Shown here one piece after another: positions 49,112-58,597 of a stretch of 64,000 bases of DNA (the first letter of the stretch is position 1; every line of letters begins with the position of its first letter). The translations under genes and the position numbers were made by a program. This stretch comes from an uncultured Lachnospiraceae bacterium (GTDB lineage Bacteria; Bacillota; Clostridia; Lachnospirales; Lachnospiraceae). The notes under the pieces were generated by a model that did not search any database, was not told where the DNA came from, and saw nothing but the letters and a program-made list of their open reading frames with translations. The stretch lies in assembly GCA_937920345.1 (NCBI GenBank), contig CALGVA010000067.1, positions 62,001 to 126,000 on the forward strand. Reading direction: 5' to 3'.

Positions 49112-50020
49112 TCATACCCCCAAATACCTCGGCGTGTAGTACAGTTTTACATCTAAGTTAGTATAGTTTTCATCAGCGTCATACTTCAAATAATTGCTAC
49201 CTACAGCCAGTTCAAATGCTTCCGAAAGTCTGTCTATTTTTTGATAGGCATTCACTCCATTAAGTTCTATTATCTGATGCCTCTGGTCTGTATCTATCAA
49301 CAGGATATCTCCCTGATTCATCTCAGTCACAATTCGAACAAACTGCCCTGTACCAATCAGTGTTATCTTCGGATTTGTAACTGGTCCCCTTTCCGCAATA
49401 AATTGTATCTGCAGCCCAGCCGGCACATCACCATCATTCGGCAAATAAACCTCTTTTTTCAAAGTCCTATATCCTGTAATCTGTCCCGCAAGCGTCAGCC
49501 CTTTGTATGGACTTGGAACCGCAACTTTTTTCTTTACCACCGTCCATGGAAATGCAATATGTTTACTGATATCTGCCATATTCCTTCCGAAATTATCCAT
49601 GTTCTTAAAATATGGGTTAGGGCAGATAAGATCTACGAGTACTTGTAATCTGGACATCAAATTTGTCTGTTTTTTGAACGTCCATCCCTCAAGCTCATAT
49701 TGGATATTCCTTTCCGTACCCATGGCGTTAATTATTAGCTTTCCTGTATACTTCGGATTGAAGAACTTTATTATCCTTTGCCTGTTCACTGGATTGTTCT
49801 TATCATCTCTCAGTGTCATAACAATATGGATTGCCCTAGACTTTATTCTTTTTCCGTTCACTGTGGAACCATCCACTAATGCATTGTCGGACATACTGAT
49901 TTCAATATCAGATGATTCGATTCCGGTAACCTCATTTATGCTGAACTCTTTACCTTTTCCAGCGACCAGTGATAAACCATTACACTCAAGTGTAATGGTC
50001 ATTTGGTTCGCTACTGCCAT
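49112..50020 (-). CDS. Distal tail protein (Dit, siphovirus tail component)
   Basis: 302 residues. The N-terminal belt domain shows LSLVAGKGKEFSINEVTGIE, TVNGKRIKSRAIHIVMTLRDD and RIIKFFNPKYTGKLIINAMG, which match the phage tail family pattern. A C-terminal galectin-like domain follows (ERGPVTNPKITLIGTGQFVRI, LLIDTDQRHQIIELNG). It forms the hexameric ring joining tail tube and tip. ATG directly follows the tape-measure stop. Confidence 0.9.
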   Translation of the reverse strand: MAVANQMTITLECNGLSLVAGKGKEFSINEVTGIESSDIEISMSDNALVDGSTVNGKRIKSRAIHIVMTLRDDKNNPVNRQRIIKFFNPKYTGKLIINAMGTERNIQYELEGWTFKKQTNLMSRLQVLVDLICPNPYFKNMDNFGRNMADISKHIAFPWTVVKKKVAVPSPYKGLTLAGQITGYRTLKKEVYLPNDGDVPAGLQIQFIAERGPVTNPKITLIGTGQFVRIVTEMNQGDILLIDTDQRHQIIELNGVNAYQKIDRLSEAFELAVGSNYLKYDADENYTNLDVKLYYTPRYLGV

Positions 50021-53000
50021 TTACTTAACACCTCCGTATATTTTTCTCGCCGTCTGACGGTTCGCTCTATTGATCTCTGCTGCACTTGCGACTGGCACAT
50101 TAAATTCATTATCTATATCAGTGCTGTAATCATAATTATTGATTATGGTTACTGCCTTTTCTGCACGAGCACTGGCTACATTGACTATCGGCATTGCTGT
50201 CTTAATCGTATCAAATACAAGAGAAGCCTGTGCCTTTGTGACCAACAACTCCATTTCATCCTCTACGTCAGATATAGCAGACGGCATAGCCATTGAAATA
50301 CCACTTGATATCCCCGGGGGAATCCATCTTCCGACTTCCATCATGAACACTCTGGACGGTGAATTAATGTCGAGTGCGTTCTTTGCCGTTTCCAGCAAAC
50401 TATCTGCTAAATTTTTAACCTTATCAGTAAGCCAACTCCAACCAGAGGATATGCCATCCCAGATTCCGGTTACAATATTGCTACCGATTTCCAGCATCTT
50501 ATCGGGCAATCCTTTGACTCCATCAATAACCGATGTGCACAACCCTTCTGCCGCTGCCCGACCTTTTTCAATAAGATTCGTTCTCCATACAGTTATCTTA
50601 TTAACGACATCAACAAGCCACGTCCAGATTTTCGTAGGTAGCTGCGAAACTTGCTCAATTACGCCATTTACGAATCCAGTGGCGGCGGCAATCGCTGCGG
50701 TTCTGAGATTGACCGCCCACATTGTTACTCTTGTAACAACATCAACAAGCCACGTCCATACACTTGTCGGCAATTCCTGTATTGCGGTAATGACAGAGTT
50801 TGCAAATTCTTTAGCCGCGCTTAGTCCAGCAGATGCCATTTCTGCTCCCCATGACATAACCTCTGCCACTACTCCACTCATGGCTTCTAATGCCCTTGCA
50901 GGCATATCCGCAATTCCGTTTACTACGCCATCGACCAAGTATCCAGCCTGTTCTTCCATCACAGTCGAAGGACTGTGAATACCGAGTGCATCTTTGAATC
51001 CGTCTACGATTCCTCCGCAGAAGTCTGTCACACTATTCCAGAGGTCTTGAGCCTTTCCGGTAATTCCTTCGATCAGACCGCTAATTAGGTTTCCACCGAT
51101 TTCTACCAACTTACTCGGCAGTTCCTTGAATCCCTCGGCGATTCCAGAACAGATTTCTTCTATTTTCTGCCCTGCACTCTCCTTGAAGTTCGTTCCCCAC
51201 TGAACGAGATCGTCTACTGTCTGGTTGAACCATTTGGCTATCCGATCCGGCAATTCTTTGAACCATTCTATGATATTATCAATAATCTTCGGAACTTCCG
51301 TAACAATCCATTCGTTTACACTGTTGTTCCAGTCTATCAGCGTACCAATTATATTTCCGATTGCGTAGCCTATCTTATACGGCAGTTCCTCAAAGAATGT
51401 GACAATGCTGCTAATCAGGCTCGGTATTGCTTCTGCAAACCATTCAGTGACATTGCCCCATACAGACGAAACACCCTCAACAATCCAGTCAATGATATTC
51501 GAGCCAACATCTATCAACATAGATCCGAGCCCTACGATGGTGTCAACTATTGCTATAATAATTTCCGGTATTGCCTCGACCAGCGCCGCTATGATCTGTG
51601 GTATTGCCTCGATTAAACCAAAAAACAGCGTAACCGCTGCCTCGACAATTTGAGGAGTAGCACTAATCAGTGCCTCGACTATGGCAATAATTATGTCCGG
51701 CAGATTTTCGACCAGTGCCTCAATTATATCTGGTATTGCATCAATCAGACCGAACAGCATAGTAAGCGCAGCATCAACAATCTGAGGCAGCGAACTAACC
51801 AAGAAGTCCACAATCGTAGCAATGATTTCAGGTAATGCCGTCACTAACTGCTCTATTACTACTGGCAGCGCCTCTACTATACTCATAAACAGTGTAGTTG
51901 CACCATCTAACAAGAATGGCAGAGCCTCTATTAGCCCCTGTACCAGTGCTTGCACTATCTGTAAAGCAGCATCCACTAATGCAGGAATATTCTGGACCAA
52001 TGCATTGCATATATCAGTCAATATGAGCGCCGCATGAGTCGCCAGCATAGGAAGAGCTTCTGCAATTCCGTTCGCAATAGCAAGAATGATATCTGCTCCC
52101 GCTTGCAATATGTTCGGAGAATAATCAGCCAAAGATTCTGTAATATCTGTGACAGCCGTTACGACAGCAGAAACTATTTCCGGCGCAGATTCCGCAATCT
52201 TCTCAAGAATATCTGAACCTATTTCTATTATCGTAATCATGATGTCTTCGTGCGCTGAGGCGAGCCCTTCGACCAAAGCTGTAATCAATTCAGAACCAGC
52301 AGATGCTATATCCTCTCTATTCTGAAACAGCGAATCCTTAAACGAACTGATAAGCCCAACTGCCGCATTTATGAGCATAGGTGCTGCTTCTGCAATCTTT
52401 TGGGCTATCTGTGCTATTACATCACCAGTCTCAGATACCAGACCTTCAAATCCACCCTCTTTGAACGCATCATGTAACTGTCCTACCCATCCCTGCGCCA
52501 TGATTACAGTCTCTTTCAGCGGTTCCTGCATGGACTCATATACGGAAATACCAAGTCCTTCAAGAGATGACTGCAAAATTGTTACTTGCCCTGCCAGATT
52601 ATCTTGCATAATAGCAGCCATTTCTTCGGCTGCACCGTTGCAATTCTCTATGCTGTCAGTAAGCTCCTCCACATCTTCCTGAGATGCGTTCATCAAAGCC
52701 ATCCAGCCGGAAATACCTTCCTGCCCAGCTATTGTTTTAGCATAGTTTAGCTGTTCTTCTTCGGTAAGATCCCTCCATGCCTCACGGCTTTCGCTTAACA
52801 CTTCGTTAAAGTCTCTTGCACTTCCGTCCGCATTGTAAAACTGAACGCCGAGCACTTCTGTTAACGTACCAAGAGCGCCCAAACTATTTGAAGTCGCCCC
52901 CGCGTCTGTCGATAGCCTAGTAAGTATGCTTCTGAGTGATGTTCCTGCTATGGACGCCTTAATTCCAGAGTTTGCCATTAACCCAATAGCTACTGAAGTA

Positions 53001-53587
53001 TCTTCAATGCTATAACCGAGCGTTCCTGCAACTGGTGCGACATACTTAAACGTATCTCCCATCATGCTTACATTTGTATTTGCTTTTGTTGCTGTTGCTG
53101 CAAGTACATCCGCGAAACGTGCTGCTTCGCCCGCCTCCATCTTGAACGCTGTCATCGCATCCGTAACAATATCAGATGTGGTTCCTAAGTCTTCTCCGGC
53201 TGCCGCCGCAAGGTTCAGTACCGCTGGCAAGGCTGCTATACTGTCTTCTGCATTCCATCCAGCCATAGCCATGTATTCAAGCCCTTGTCCAGCCTCCGTC
53301 GCCGTAAATTTTGTGGTAGCGCCCATCTCTTTAGCAATGTCACATAACTGCCGGAATTCTCCTTCCGTTGCACCGCTGATCGCAGCCACTTTATCCATTT
53401 GTGCCTCAAAATCAGAACCTACCTTAATAGCCGCCGCACCCAATCCGCTGATTGCTGTTGCAGTACCTGTAAGGATGGCCCCTGTTGCTTTCAAACTTGT
53501 AGAGGCAATACTTCCAATCTTCGACAAGCCAGTATTTATGCCACTCGTATCTATACTGGTATCAAAATTAAGAGTGCCGTCGCTCAA
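50021..53587 (-). CDS. Tape measure protein
   Basis: About 1188 residues; sets tail length. TTG at 53587 behind AGAGGTGG gives the usual start (M)SDGTLNFDTSIDTSGI; an ATG 27 bases upstream is possible. The TP901-type domain (EMGATTKFTATEAGQGLEYM, MAGWNAEDSIAALPAVL) lies near 80-330. A hydrophobic helical middle with repeats of about 44 residues (IPQIIAALVEAIPEIIIAIV) covers about 430-720. The C-terminal region has INSPSRVFMMEVG, and GIHSPSTVMEEQAG occurs earlier. Ends VASAAEINRANRQTARKIYG. Confidence 0.93.
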   Translation of the reverse strand: MSDGTLNFDTSIDTSGINTGLSKIGSIASTSLKATGAILTGTATAISGLGAAAIKVGSDFEAQMDKVAAISGATEGEFRQLCDIAKEMGATTKFTATEAGQGLEYMAMAGWNAEDSIAALPAVLNLAAAAGEDLGTTSDIVTDAMTAFKMEAGEAARFADVLAATATKANTNVSMMGDTFKYVAPVAGTLGYSIEDTSVAIGLMANSGIKASIAGTSLRSILTRLSTDAGATSNSLGALGTLTEVLGVQFYNADGSARDFNEVLSESREAWRDLTEEEQLNYAKTIAGQEGISGWMALMNASQEDVEELTDSIENCNGAAEEMAAIMQDNLAGQVTILQSSLEGLGISVYESMQEPLKETVIMAQGWVGQLHDAFKEGGFEGLVSETGDVIAQIAQKIAEAAPMLINAAVGLISSFKDSLFQNREDIASAGSELITALVEGLASAHEDIMITIIEIGSDILEKIAESAPEIVSAVVTAVTDITESLADYSPNILQAGADIILAIANGIAEALPMLATHAALILTDICNALVQNIPALVDAALQIVQALVQGLIEALPFLLDGATTLFMSIVEALPVVIEQLVTALPEIIATIVDFLVSSLPQIVDAALTMLFGLIDAIPDIIEALVENLPDIIIAIVEALISATPQIVEAAVTLFFGLIEAIPQIIAALVEAIPEIIIAIVDTIVGLGSMLIDVGSNIIDWIVEGVSSVWGNVTEWFAEAIPSLISSIVTFFEELPYKIGYAIGNIIGTLIDWNNSVNEWIVTEVPKIIDNIIEWFKELPDRIAKWFNQTVDDLVQWGTNFKESAGQKIEEICSGIAEGFKELPSKLVEIGGNLISGLIEGITGKAQDLWNSVTDFCGGIVDGFKDALGIHSPSTVMEEQAGYLVDGVVNGIADMPARALEAMSGVVAEVMSWGAEMASAGLSAAKEFANSVITAIQELPTSVWTWLVDVVTRVTMWAVNLRTAAIAAATGFVNGVIEQVSQLPTKIWTWLVDVVNKITVWRTNLIEKGRAAAEGLCTSVIDGVKGLPDKMLEIGSNIVTGIWDGISSGWSWLTDKVKNLADSLLETAKNALDINSPSRVFMMEVGRWIPPGISSGISMAMPSAISDVEDEMELLVTKAQASLVFDTIKTAMPIVNVASARAEKAVTIINNYDYSTDIDNEFNVPVASAAEINRANRQTARKIYGGVK

Positions 53588-53640
53588 TGTCTTCCACCTC
53601 TTTTCGGTTTCCATCCATCGGCACTACGGCACTACTTGAA

Positions 53641-53790
53641 TTATCCTACTTTAACTTCAAATGTCTTTCCGCACTGTCTACCTTTGCATTTCACATACAA
53701 TCCTCTGCATTTCGCATCATCATCGTATTTGATAGGCATACGGTAGCCACAGAAAGGACATATTACATTCTTCTTTATTTTTTCATTCAT
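53641..53790 (-). CDS. Com-like zinc-finger peptide (49 aa)
   Basis: Four cysteines in CPFCG...CRGLYVKCKGRQCG form a compact zinc ribbon like the Mu Com translational activator and phage Cys-rich KTR proteins. GGGAGAG is directly upstream of ATG 53790. It overlaps the end of the Gp15 gene by 8 bases. Probably RNA- or protein-binding; role in this phage unknown. Confidence 0.75.
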   Translation of the reverse strand: MNEKIKKNVICPFCGYRMPIKYDDDAKCRGLYVKCKGRQCGKTFEVKVG

Positions 53791-54421
53791 CTCTCCCATT
53801 CCTTTCTAAGAATTCTTTCAGACTACCTCCGCGAAGCAAAATCTGCTCAAGTTCATCTTGAAGTTCCTGCTCCTCTCTCTTTGCTGGAAGTGCATGAATT
53901 CGCTTCATTTTCCGGTAGAAATCTTGCTGACTACTCGGCAACTTCGGGTCGATTACCATTCCCCTATATCCGATTATCTTTACGATTTCATTCTCCTCGG
54001 ATAATCCCTTAAACAGAGCCTTGAACTTCCACCAGTGCATATAGTCTATGCTTTGCAGATCGATTCCATAGTCATGCTGAAATGCAGCAAATATCTTATC
54101 TGCATCATATTCAAACGAATAGAGAGCCTCAGTCGCTACGACTTCATCTGCTTCTCCTTCCCCATCTTTTATTGCCTGCTTTTGTGTTTCTCCATTGTAA
54201 AACCACAAAATCTTTTCGATGGCTTCGTTTCTGTCTTCCCAGCTAATTACCTGTACTCCATAGAACATTTCTACTGCTTGCACCACTTTCTGCAAATTGG
54301 TGAGTTCAGTGTCATTCAGTAATTCCTCGAACAAAATGGAAGTGCGGAAGTCAGTTTCTATGCTAACTTCCACTCCTCCAACAGTTACGGTTTCAGGGAG
54401 CCTTTCAGAAAGCATCCCCAT
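53783..54421 (-). CDS. Bacteriophage Gp15 family protein
   Basis: 212 residues with the Gp15 pattern: ETVTVGGVEVSIETDFRTSILFE at the start, ISWEDRNEAIEKILWFYNG and DIDLQ-like FQHDYGIDLQSIDYMHWWKF. The end KREEQELQDELEQILLRGG is helical. Gp15 proteins lie before the tape measure and are thought to act as tail assembly chaperones. The start overlaps the previous stop (TAATG), in the -1 frame relative to it, the geometry of G/GT pairs, but I see no strong slippery heptamer. Confidence 0.88.
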   Translation of the reverse strand: MGMLSERLPETVTVGGVEVSIETDFRTSILFEELLNDTELTNLQKVVQAVEMFYGVQVISWEDRNEAIEKILWFYNGETQKQAIKDGEGEADEVVATEALYSFEYDADKIFAAFQHDYGIDLQSIDYMHWWKFKALFKGLSEENEIVKIIGYRGMVIDPKLPSSQQDFYRKMKRIHALPAKREEQELQDELEQILLRGGSLKEFLERNGRDE

Positions 54422-54825
54422 TAGCGCTTACCGCCTTTTCCATGATTACTACCTTTATGGCTGTGTCCTGCGAAATCAGTAGGTCTGACAGCCTGTTGTT
54501 TCTGGACATACTTGTTACTGATGTCTGCCAATGCTTTCTTGGCTTCTGCTGCTCTTGTGTTCATCTCGTCGCAAACTTTCATGTGTTCCAAGAGGTCGTT
54601 TTTTCCGCCGAACAGTACATTTAAAGAATCACATTCAAGCGTAGTGTCAATAAACTCCTCCATTATTCTGCACTGTTCTCTCAATGCGTTCGCTGTGCTC
54701 ATGCCTTTAAACTTCGTTTTATCAGCAACCGCATCTCTCATTTTCATAGCAGCATTTTCATATCTCTCAATAACATCTGCATCTGTAAAAGATACATCAA
54801 AATCAATTCCTTTAATCGTAACCAT
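54421..54825 (-). CDS. Tail assembly chaperone-like protein (134 aa)
   Basis: MVTIKGIDFDVSFTDADVIERYENA opens a mostly helical protein with a central CRIMEEFIDTTLECDSLNVLFGG and a basic His/Gly/Lys tail (HSHKGSNHGKGGKR). Its place between the major tail protein and Gp15 and its 'DFDVSFTDADVIERYE' start match the DUF6673-type phage family. Probable chaperone for tape measure and tube. Confidence 0.75.
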   Translation of the reverse strand: MVTIKGIDFDVSFTDADVIERYENAAMKMRDAVADKTKFKGMSTANALREQCRIMEEFIDTTLECDSLNVLFGGKNDLLEHMKVCDEMNTRAAEAKKALADISNKYVQKQQAVRPTDFAGHSHKGSNHGKGGKR

Positions 54826-54856
54826 GTTACATCCTCCTTAATGCGTATCTATGCAA

Positions 54857-54896
54857 AGAAAACCGGAGATAGATGATACGCTCACTCTATCTCCGG
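54857..54896 (-). terminator. Strong terminator after the major tail protein
   Basis: CCGGAGATAGA...TCTATCTCCGG forms an 11-bp stem followed by TTTTCTTT on the minus strand. It could limit transcription after the abundant tube protein. Confidence 0.82.
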
Positions 54897-54945
54897 CTAC
54901 TGCTCACATCTGTTTCGTAACAGATGCTATGTCAGTCTGTACTTA

Positions 54946-55464
54946 TCATTCCGTTGCTGCGGAAAAATCCCCCTCTGTAAATTCAAGAGTCTTGAGATCG
55001 AACTTGCCAGTCACAAAATCACCAACAGCACTCAGATTGCCAGAAACGGTTATCTTCTTGCCACCCTCTGCTGAACAACTGGAAACCTCGTTGGACACAA
55101 TAAACTTCCTTGCAAGGTAACTCTCTTCTCCATCAACTTGATCTGCAACAGGCAGGAACAGATCTACTCTCAGATATTCAAACTCTGCATCAGAACCAGT
55201 GTCATGATTTCTTCCGGTGTTATATAACGCCATCACAGCTTTCTGGCTCGGAATGACGTGCGAATCATAGGGAAACTCTGTCTGGTAACTTTCAATACTG
55301 GAACTGCTGGTAACATCACCGATATAGGTAACGGTGTCTTTCTGGGCGTTGGGGTTTTCATCCAGCTTTGTAAAACCTTTATTCATCAACTCCCATTTAT
55401 CGCCGACTTTCAAATAGTCTGCGATACTATTGCGCTTTAAAGCGCCTATGGCTTTTTTTGTCAT
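54946..55464 (-). CDS. Major tail (tube) protein
   Basis: 172 residues. ATG at 55464 behind AAAGGAGG: MTKKAIGALKRNSIADYLKV, then KWELMNKGFTKLDENPNAQKD, TYIGDVTSSSSIESYQTEFP and EFEYLRVDLFLPV, a common Firmicutes phage tube layout. It is followed by a strong terminator, as often seen after highly expressed tube genes. Forms the tail tube as stacked hexamers. Confidence 0.88.
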   Translation of the reverse strand: MTKKAIGALKRNSIADYLKVGDKWELMNKGFTKLDENPNAQKDTVTYIGDVTSSSSIESYQTEFPYDSHVIPSQKAVMALYNTGRNHDTGSDAEFEYLRVDLFLPVADQVDGEESYLARKFIVSNEVSSCSAEGGKKITVSGNLSAVGDFVTGKFDLKTLEFTEGDFSAATE

Positions 55465-55468
55465 ATAC

Positions 55469-55888
55469 TTAATCCTCCTTTTCATAGGTCAATCGTAGCT
55501 GTATTTGGTATCTGGCTGTCTTGCCATCTGTACTATACAAGAATCCGGTAGAAACAATCTCTATTTCCTCCGCTGACTTTCCATTGCCTAAATCTGGCAG
55601 CATTCCATCCCTGTTGCATTCTTCGATCCATTCTTCCAATTTCTCATAAAATTCAAGGTTCTCAACATTCTGCATAGAGTCAACGCTATAAAATTCTCGT
55701 GAACCAAGGGCAAACAGAAATTGCTTAATTCCGCCACCGCCTACATACCTATCTATCCACGGATCACACGGCATGGACTCAATTGTGTATTCAGTCGGTC
55801 TATTGCCAAGCGAATCAACTCTGAAATATCCATCTTTCAATTCAGGGCAAGTTTTCATAAAATCGGTCACGCTCTGTATGATTGACAT
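55469..55888 (-). CDS. Minor capsid protein 3-type (tail terminator position)
   Basis: 139 residues: IIQSVTDFMKTCPELKDGYFRVD, then GNRPTEYTIESMPCDPWIDR and FLFALGSREFYSVDSMQNVENLEFYEK. These are signatures of the Minor_capsid_3 family, which lies in the tail-terminator slot just before the tube gene. Start ATG at 55888. Confidence 0.85.
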   Translation of the reverse strand: MSIIQSVTDFMKTCPELKDGYFRVDSLGNRPTEYTIESMPCDPWIDRYVGGGGIKQFLFALGSREFYSVDSMQNVENLEFYEKLEEWIEECNRDGMLPDLGNGKSAEEIEIVSTGFLYSTDGKTARYQIQLRLTYEKED

Positions 55889-55889
55889 T

Positions 55890-56276
55890 TCATCCTCCCT
55901 TCAAAATAGCAGATGCCCCTCTTTTGATGTCGTCTTTGTGTGCCATCTTCATTCTCTCAAAAAACATACCACCTCTCTGTGCATCATAAGGTCTGGTCTG
56001 AGCCGTACAATAATACTGCCATGCTGCATAGGGAACAATATATCTGATTACTCCATCTCCGAGGTTCGTTCCGAGTTTGCCAGACTTATCAAGTGCACCT
56101 GTCCTAAACGGGACAAGCGGACTACAATATCTCAATGTCTCGCTGTCTACGAAGACCTGAGCCTTTTTGAACTGAGACGTCCTTACCATTCCAAAAGTTG
56201 GATTCCATACCAACTCTACAGTCGCTTTTCCCAATCGCATTTTCTGATTTGTAGGTTGCTTAATGACTAATGACAT
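55890..56276 (-). CDS. Minor capsid protein 2-type
   Basis: 128 residues. ATG at 56276 overlaps the previous stop (TGATG). QKMRLGKATVELVWNPTFG, KKAQVFVDSETLRYCSPLVP and GVIRYIVPYAAWQYYC fit the Minor_capsid_2 family found between head connector and tube genes, and the HK97-gp10-like position. Confidence 0.85.
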   Translation of the reverse strand: MSLVIKQPTNQKMRLGKATVELVWNPTFGMVRTSQFKKAQVFVDSETLRYCSPLVPFRTGALDKSGKLGTNLGDGVIRYIVPYAAWQYYCTAQTRPYDAQRGGMFFERMKMAHKDDIKRGASAILKGG

Positions 56277-56692
56277 CAGGAGCCACCCACTCTCCAATGC
56301 TTTATCGCATCTGTGCCGAGGTCTGTATTATCCGAATAACTGTTAATCAGAAATAACTCTGGGAACTGCTCGGCGAGTTTTGTCTGGGTAACTTCCTCTT
56401 CGGTTACTTCCCCTCTAACAACAATATCGCGTTCTGCCAGTGTCCAATACCCTTTTGCCTCTTCTACCGACATGGCATCATATACAACTCGCGGAACATA
56501 AGTCTTTTCTCCGAAATCAGCGTCAATCGGGATTCTCACCTTTACTACATCATGACTCGATACCGAATTTCCTCCGGTGGCATCATTACTTGAATGCCAT
56601 GCCACATGCTTAATAACGGTTGGCATGAGAACTTCATTTCTCCCGCTATCTCTCTTTCGGTTGACTATCGTTATGTTTGCGTTGCAGATCAT
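56276..56692 (-). CDS. Minor capsid protein 1-type (head closure position)
   Basis: 138 residues. ATG at 56692 behind GGAGGTGG. The sequence MPTVIKHVAWHSSNDATGG...DVVKVRIPIDADFGEKTYVP and WTLAERDIVVRGEV matches the Minor_capsid_1 family. It overlaps the connector gene by 47 bases and ends in TGATG with the next gene. Confidence 0.85.
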   Translation of the reverse strand: MICNANITIVNRKRDSGRNEVLMPTVIKHVAWHSSNDATGGNSVSSHDVVKVRIPIDADFGEKTYVPRVVYDAMSVEEAKGYWTLAERDIVVRGEVTEEEVTQTKLAEQFPELFLINSYSDNTDLGTDAIKHWRVGGS

Positions 56693-57098
56693 ACGGTCCA
56701 CCTCCACAATAAAACAATCCTGTATAAGACAGGTACTTTTGAGCCTCACTATTCATGATTGCATTATACTGGCAATCAGTATCTTTTGCCTGTGCATACG
56801 ACACTGAGTATCCGTCTCTGTTTTCCGACTGGATTCCATTTGCCGCAACCTTTAGCGCTGCCTTATGGCTTTGGTATGTTTCAGCCATACTACAAACAGC
56901 ATACTTAATATCGCGGAGAAGCGAATCATCTACATCTGCCAGTTTCGGTATTCTCCTAAAGGTCAGCGAATCCAAATATGCTTCTGCCTCACGCTCACAT
57001 TCCGCAAATATTTCTTCGGAGGCAATGCGTGTGCCTTTGTATTCTGACTGGTAGAACTGGAAGTCTACGTATGGCTTCGTTATAGCCTCTTGGGGCAT
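56646..57098 (-). CDS. Head-tail connector protein (gp6-like)
   Basis: 150 residues. Helical; 'PYVDFQFYQSEYKG', 'FAECEREAEAYLDSLTFRRI' and 'LLRDIKYAVCSMAETYQSHK' fit gp6-like connectors that form a ring under the portal. Start ATG at 57098, after the capsid block. Confidence 0.8.
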   Translation of the reverse strand: MPQEAITKPYVDFQFYQSEYKGTRIASEEIFAECEREAEAYLDSLTFRRIPKLADVDDSLLRDIKYAVCSMAETYQSHKAALKVAANGIQSENRDGYSVSYAQAKDTDCQYNAIMNSEAQKYLSYTGLFYCGGGPYDLQRKHNDSQPKER

Positions 57099-57145
57099 TT
57101 TAATCTACCTCCTTATGGATTTTATTGCCTGAACATATTAGAGCC

Positions 57146-57487
57146 TTATTTTGTGGCTTTTCCAGAACTGGTAGATTTCTTCGCAGCCTTCTCGCTTTCC
57201 GCAATCTTAGCGTTCAGGTCCGCGATAGTCTTATCTTTCTCCGCTACAGCAGATTCAAGTTCTGCCACTTTCTGATTCAGTGCTTTGATCTCGCCGTTCA
57301 GCTCCGCGATAGTCTTATCTTTCTCCTGAAGCCCATCCTTCAACACTTTTACGTTGTCAGTGTTATCTACGGGATCATGCAGAACCTTCCCGTCCATGTC
57401 TGTAATCCTGTAGCCGAGAGCGATGTAATCTTTCTTCTTTTCCTCAGGTATTCTTAATACTCTGTTTCCTCGATATGCTTTCAGCAT
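57146..57487 (-). CDS. Small coiled-coil head-region protein (113 aa)
   Basis: ATG at 57487 behind AGGAGG. MLKAYRGNRVLRIPEEKKKDYIALGYRITD is a conserved start seen after the major capsid gene in related phages. A coiled coil with a repeated EKDKTIAELN / EKDKTIADLN segment follows, then a Ser/Lys tail. Function unknown. Confidence 0.75.
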   Translation of the reverse strand: MLKAYRGNRVLRIPEEKKKDYIALGYRITDMDGKVLHDPVDNTDNVKVLKDGLQEKDKTIAELNGEIKALNQKVAELESAVAEKDKTIADLNAKIAESEKAAKKSTSSGKATK

Positions 57488-57510
57488 AATGTCTTCCTCC
57501 TTCATACAGA

Positions 57511-57535
57511 GAGGAGCAGCCACTGGCCGCTCCTC
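57511..57535. other. Stem-loop between major capsid and next gene
   Basis: GAGGAGC-GGCC-like 10-bp stem. T-run only on the plus-strand side (CATTTTTT), so on the transcribed minus strand it may stabilise or attenuate RNA rather than terminate. Confidence 0.5.
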
Positions 57536-57544
57536 AATCATTTT

Positions 57545-58576
57545 TTACGACTTTGTGTAATACGTCTTACCGCTCTGTACGGTAGTGTCCGTTGTCAGCG
57601 TATAGCTTGTGCCGTTCTTCTCGAAATATCCCTGAGTGCTTGGGTTGCCGGACGGACTTGTCACTTCTGTGTATGTATTCTTCGCACCGCTGATGTTAAA
57701 CTTAATCGCACTACTTCTCTTCGGGAGCAGGAATACGTCCTCGAAGGATTCCTCGAAATAGACGTACTTGCCATCGGAACCTGCGGACGGGGGATCGAGC
57801 TGCGCAAACTCATAGTGAATCGGCGTAATTACCGCCATAGGGTCTACCAGAATCATGTTTATCTGCTGTGCATTACTGTCAACCGCCCAGCCCTCAGTAA
57901 AATCATACAGCGTTTTCATCATATCCGCAGGAACGGAAGGCTCGATTCTCACCTCATCGAGAGACTGAATTGCGCGGCTGATTGCCCCGTTTGCCGGATC
58001 CGTAGCAATCGTTCTGTAGATTCCCTTTGCATTCTCAAGAATAGTCCTTGTCTGCGGTGTCACATACAAGATGCGCCCCTGACGTGGTACACGGTCATCA
58101 TCCATAGCAGACATCCAAGAATCAAACACCGTGAGGATGTTCTCTATGGTGAGTACCGTGGTATCAGGATTCTCTCCGGCCTCCTTGTAATCCGAAAACA
58201 GCTTGGATACGCAATATGCGTTCATCTCTGGAATCTTCTGCTCCTCATTGAATACCCTCGTGATGTTTGCGATGGACGCAACCATATTGGTAAGCTGAAT
58301 CTGTCTGGGATGCACAAGCGTACTCCACGTTCTATGATTCGCTACCTTGAGCGGTGTCCAAGAATTCTGAAAGTTCCTCTTCTTCGTCCCGATAGTCTCC
58401 ATGTCTCCATCCACACGTCCCGTTGTCTTGATGCTGGGAATCTGAATGGTTTCCTGATTGAGCCACTGATATCTGCCGTTGTTCGGCGTGGCAAAAAGCG
58501 CCCCGAAGTAAAGGGCATAAGCAAACTCCTGTAAAAGAGCAGCCTCATACTGCTCTGCATAGTTAATTGTAGGCAT
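57545..58576 (-). CDS. Major capsid protein
   Basis: 343 residues. MPTINYAEQYEAALLQEFAYALYFGAL at the start, NRYQW-like GRYQWLNQETIQIPSIKTTGR, and ILYVTPQTRTILENAKGI belong to an HK97-fold capsid family. The last 40 residues (TSPSGNPSTQGYFEKNGTSYTLTTDTTVQSGKTYY) look like the short surface-exposed C-terminal module appended to many Clostridia phage capsid proteins. Preceded by the scaffold gene, as expected. Confidence 0.9.
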   Translation of the reverse strand: MPTINYAEQYEAALLQEFAYALYFGALFATPNNGRYQWLNQETIQIPSIKTTGRVDGDMETIGTKKRNFQNSWTPLKVANHRTWSTLVHPRQIQLTNMVASIANITRVFNEEQKIPEMNAYCVSKLFSDYKEAGENPDTTVLTIENILTVFDSWMSAMDDDRVPRQGRILYVTPQTRTILENAKGIYRTIATDPANGAISRAIQSLDEVRIEPSVPADMMKTLYDFTEGWAVDSNAQQINMILVDPMAVITPIHYEFAQLDPPSAGSDGKYVYFEESFEDVFLLPKRSSAIKFNISGAKNTYTEVTSPSGNPSTQGYFEKNGTSYTLTTDTTVQSGKTYYTKS

Positions 58577-58597
58577 CTCGTTTTCCTCCTTGTTATC

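Noticed and set aside
53783..54825. Classical G/GT programmed frameshift joining the chaperone and Gp15 genes
   Set aside because: Frames are arranged correctly, but I find no strong slippery heptamer and Gp15 has its own overlapping ATG.
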